A DNA stretch of 16,516 nt, from NCBI GenBank assembly GCA_966250375.1, contig CBINHE010000093.1, forward strand, positions 1 to 16,516, written 5' to 3'. Numbering within the stretch: the first letter of the stretch is position 1; each line of letters starts with the position of its first letter. Below, one piece after another: positions 13,861-16,516 of the stretch. The notes beneath the pieces are model-generated. The model was given only the letters and a program-made list of their open reading frames with translations, was not told the origin of the DNA and searched no databases. The position numbers and the translations under genes are program-made. The DNA is from CAMLDH01 sp966250375. Its GTDB lineage: Bacteria > Pseudomonadota > Gammaproteobacteria > Burkholderiales > Burkholderiaceae_D.

Positions 13861-16431
13861 ATGGAAGTATCACGCATCCGGGCATTGCGCGGCCCTAATC
13901 TCTGGAGTCATCACACTGCAATCGAAGCGGTCGTGAGCTGTAATGACGCCGAGCACTGTATCGGCAATTTCTCCGGTTTTGAAGTTCGCTTGCGCGCACG
14001 TTTTCCTGAAATCAGCGCGCTGCAACCGACAGGCCATGACGACAGGATTCCGATGGCGCACGTGCTGGAACTGGCTGCGCTCGGATTGCAGGCGCAGGCA
14101 GGCTGTCCCGTTACATTCAGCCGTACCACGCAGACCCTCGAACCCGGCATTTTCCAGCTCGTGGTTGAATACACCGAGGAAGCGGTCGGCCGCTTGGCGC
14201 TGGCGCTGGCGGAAGCGCTATGCCGCGCTGCGCTGGACGATACGCCGTTTGATCTGTGCGGGGCACTCACGCAATTGCGCGATCTCGACGAAGATGTACG
14301 CTTCGGTCCGAGTACCGGCTCGATTGTGCAGGCTGCGGTGGCGCGCAATATTCCGTTCCGGCGCCTGACTGAAGGCAGCCTGGTCCAGTTCGGCTGGGGC
14401 AGCCGCCAGCGCCGCATCCAGGCGGCCGAAATGGACAGCACTGGTGCCATCGCGGAGGCAATCGCGCAGGACAAGGAATTGACCAAGAAGCTATTGGCAG
14501 CCGCCGGCGTACCGGTGCCTGTCGGCCGCGCGGTTGAAAACGTTGAAGACGCGTGGACTGCTGCCTGCGAAATCGGCTTGCCGGTCGTGGTCAAACCGAA
14601 GGACGGCAATCAGGGCAAGGGTGTCACCGTCAACATCACGACACGCGAGCAATTGGTCGCGGCTTATGCGGCAGCCACCGAATTCCGGGACGCCATCCTG
14701 GTTGAACGTTATATGCCCGGCAACGATTTCCGCATGCTGGTGGTCGGCAACAAGCTGATTGCCGCCGCTCGCCGCGATCCGCCGACGGTGGTGGGTGACG
14801 GCAAGCATTCAGTGCGCGACCTGGTGGAGGAGGTCAATCAGGACCCGCGGCGCGGATTGGGCCATGCCACTTCTTTGACCAAGATCCGCTTCGACGATAT
14901 TGCGCTGGCCAGCCTCGCGATGCAGGGTTACAGCGCCGAGTCCGTACCGCCCAAAGGTCAGCGCGTGGTCTTGCGCAACAATGCCAATCTCTCTACCGGC
15001 GGCTCGGCCACCGATGTCACTGACGACGTGCATCCGGAAGTGGCGGCGCGTGCAGTGGCGGCCGCGCAAATGGTCGGGCTCGATATCTGCGGCGTGGACG
15101 TGGTATGCGACAGCGTGCTCAGGCCGATTGAAGAGCAGGGCGGCGGCGTGGTCGAAGTCAATGCCGCGCCGGGCCTGCGCATGCACCTTTCTCCTTCATA
15201 CGGCAAGGGCCGTCCGGTAGGCGAGGCCATCATCGCCGACATGTTTCGCGAAGGTGACGATGGCCGTATTCCGGTCGTGGCCGTGACCGGCACCAACGGC
15301 AAAACCACCACCGTGCGCCTGATCGCCCACCTTCTCACGCGCAGCGGACTGCGGGTCGGCATGACCAATACCGACGGCGTGTACATCGAAGGGCGCCGTA
15401 TCGACAGCGGCGATTGCAGTGGTCCGCGCAGCGCCCGTAACGTACTGCTCAATCCGGATGTCGATGCCGCGGTATTCGAAACCGCGCGCGGCGGCGTGTT
15501 GCGCGAAGGCCTTGCGTTTGACCGCTGCAAGGTCGCGGTTGTCACCAACGTCGGCACCGGCGACCATCTGGGACTGAACTACATCACCACGGTCGAAGAC
15601 CTGGCGGTATTGAAACGCGTGATTGTCCAGAACGTCGCTGACAGCGGGGTTGCAGTCCTGAACGCAGCCGACCCGATCGTTGCCGGCATGGCCGCGAATT
15701 GTGTCGGCTCGGTCACCTATTTCGCCAGCGACCGTCAGCATCCGACGATGGCGACGCATCGGGCGCAAGGCCACCGCGTGGTTTATGTCGAAGGCGATTA
15801 TCTGGTCGCCGCCGAGGGCTGCAATCAGCACAGGATTTCCCTTGCCGAGGTGCCCATTACGCGTAGCGGCACGATTGGATTCCAGGTTGAAAACGTGATG
15901 GCCTCCGTCGCAGCAGCGTGGGGCGTCGGCATCGATTGGGATGCAATCCGGGACGGGCTCAAGACATTCACCAATGACAGTGATAATGCGCCGGGACGTT
16001 TCAATATATTCAGTTATCGCGACGCGACGCTGATCGCGGATTACGGTCACAATCCGGATGCCATCCTGGCCCTGGTGCGCGCGGTCGACACCATGCCGGC
16101 CAAGCGCCGCTCGGTGGTCATCAGCGGTGCCGGTGACCGGCGTGACCAGGATATTCGTCATCAGACGCAGATTCTGGGCGATGCTTTCGATGATGTGCTG
16201 CTGTATCAGGATCAATGCCAGCGCGGCCGTGCCGATGGGGAGGTCGTGGCGCTGCTGCGCGAGGGGCTCGCCAATGCCAAGCGCACGACTGTCATTGATG
16301 AAATTCGCGGTGAGTTCCTGGCGATCGATACCGCACTGGCGCGGTTAAGCGCCGGCGACTTGTGCTTGATCCTGGTCGATCAGATCGATGAGGCGCTGGG
16401 GCATATCGCGCGGCGGGTTGCCGAAGCCTGA
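13861..16431 (+). CDS. cphA: Cyanophycin synthetase (CphA1)
   Basis: This 856-residue enzyme adds Asp to the backbone and Arg to each Asp side chain, at two ATP-using sites, to build cyanophycin, a nitrogen and carbon store. The ATP-grasp module (about 190-460) has K245 in VVVKPKDGNQGKGV, ERYMPGNDFRMLVVG, the Arg pair R304-R305, the loop NANLSTGG (374-381) and VEVNAAPGL. The Mur-ligase module (about 470-856) has an intact P-loop GTNGKTT (477-483), ETARGG, and DYGHNP (727-732) in the C-terminal lobe. Length and motifs fit the family. Its N-domain is changed: HVLEL (67-71) replaces the HxxEH motif. AGGA (13847-13850), overlapping the upstream stop codon, is the ribosome site, 10 bases before the ATG; the 12-base gap indicates one operon with the CphA2-like gene. 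No cyanophycinase or isoaspartyl dipeptidase gene is in the window. Confidence 0.96.
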   Translation: MEVSRIRALRGPNLWSHHTAIEAVVSCNDAEHCIGNFSGFEVRLRARFPEISALQPTGHDDRIPMAHVLELAALGLQAQAGCPVTFSRTTQTLEPGIFQLVVEYTEEAVGRLALALAEALCRAALDDTPFDLCGALTQLRDLDEDVRFGPSTGSIVQAAVARNIPFRRLTEGSLVQFGWGSRQRRIQAAEMDSTGAIAEAIAQDKELTKKLLAAAGVPVPVGRAVENVEDAWTAACEIGLPVVVKPKDGNQGKGVTVNITTREQLVAAYAAATEFRDAILVERYMPGNDFRMLVVGNKLIAAARRDPPTVVGDGKHSVRDLVEEVNQDPRRGLGHATSLTKIRFDDIALASLAMQGYSAESVPPKGQRVVLRNNANLSTGGSATDVTDDVHPEVAARAVAAAQMVGLDICGVDVVCDSVLRPIEEQGGGVVEVNAAPGLRMHLSPSYGKGRPVGEAIIADMFREGDDGRIPVVAVTGTNGKTTTVRLIAHLLTRSGLRVGMTNTDGVYIEGRRIDSGDCSGPRSARNVLLNPDVDAAVFETARGGVLREGLAFDRCKVAVVTNVGTGDHLGLNYITTVEDLAVLKRVIVQNVADSGVAVLNAADPIVAGMAANCVGSVTYFASDRQHPTMATHRAQGHRVVYVEGDYLVAAEGCNQHRISLAEVPITRSGTIGFQVENVMASVAAAWGVGIDWDAIRDGLKTFTNDSDNAPGRFNIFSYRDATLIADYGHNPDAILALVRAVDTMPAKRRSVVISGAGDRRDQDIRHQTQILGDAFDDVLLYQDQCQRGRADGEVVALLREGLANAKRTTVIDEIRGEFLAIDTALARLSAGDLCLILVDQIDEALGHIARRVAEA

Positions 16432-16456
16432 TAACAGGTTTGTCGAAACTAAGGAC

Positions 16457-16516
16457 ATGGTAAGAAATAATTTCCCGATTTTGGCGCGCTTGACGGGCGC
16501 GCTGCTGCGTTGCCCC
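16457..16516 (+). CDS. Possible start of the next gene (runs off the window)
   Basis: An ATG follows AAGGA with only one base between, and the frame stays open for 20 codons to the window edge (MVRNNFPILARLTGALLRCP). The start is mildly basic then hydrophobic, as in a signal or membrane segment. The very short ribosome-site spacing makes this ATG doubtful. No terminator is seen between cphA1 and this point. Confidence 0.25.
   Translation, partial: MVRNNFPILARLTGALLRCP

Noticed and set aside
15196..16215. Long minus-strand ORF (339 codons) opposite cphA1
   Set aside because: It lies entirely inside the conserved Mur-ligase module and shows no domain motif. It is a codon-usage shadow.

Overview
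The window looks like chromosomal DNA of a betaproteobacterium, most likely Burkholderiales of the Oxalobacteraceae type. This rests on recognised protein families and gene neighbourhoods, not on a database search: a beta-type RpoD with a long charged N-terminal extension, a 258-residue ferredoxin-NADP reductase of the form common in that group, and a cyanophycin locus in which an ABC transporter and a DUF1854 protein sit divergently from two cyanophycin synthetase genes. No tRNA, rRNA, CRISPR array, transposase or phage gene was seen.

Layout. Positions 3-725 are the 3' end of purL (purine synthesis). A 36-residue lysine-rich protein follows on the minus strand (757-867), then a bacterial RIO kinase (1064-1909). 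The AT-rich gap 1910-2310 holds a promoter-like sequence, a possible small RNA of about 60 nt ending in a strong terminator, and the leader of rpoD (2311-4812). Next come a class I methyltransferase (4895-6025) and a 71-residue cysteine-rich protein (6096-6311). cysK is on the minus strand (6493-7425) with its own terminator, and a ferredoxin/flavodoxin-NADP reductase gene (7772-8548) diverges from it.

The second half is a cyanophycin locus. On the minus strand, an ABC exporter with a PH-like and zinc-ribbon N-terminus (9078-11345) is followed after one base by a DUF1854 gene (8606-9076). On the plus strand, a truncated CphA2-like synthetase (11674-13848) is followed after 12 bases by a full CphA1 (13861-16431). 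The 328-bp divergent gap carries nested inverted repeats that could coordinate the two arms. Cyanophycin is an Asp-Arg storage polymer made with ATP. CphA1 keeps both ATP-dependent ligase modules. The CphA2-like protein has lost the Mur-ligase P-loop lysine and the whole C-terminal lobe.

The most notable signal is a complementary pattern of decay in the synthetase pair. The N-domain HxxEH motif, which from memory belongs to a primer-making hydrolase site in some CphA1 enzymes, is intact in the CphA2-like protein (HILEH) but broken in CphA1 (HVLEL). This suggests that the two proteins divide the work. The other main point is that this rpoD may be a second, diverged copy: it is not next to dnaG in this window and has changes in normally near-invariant sigma elements.
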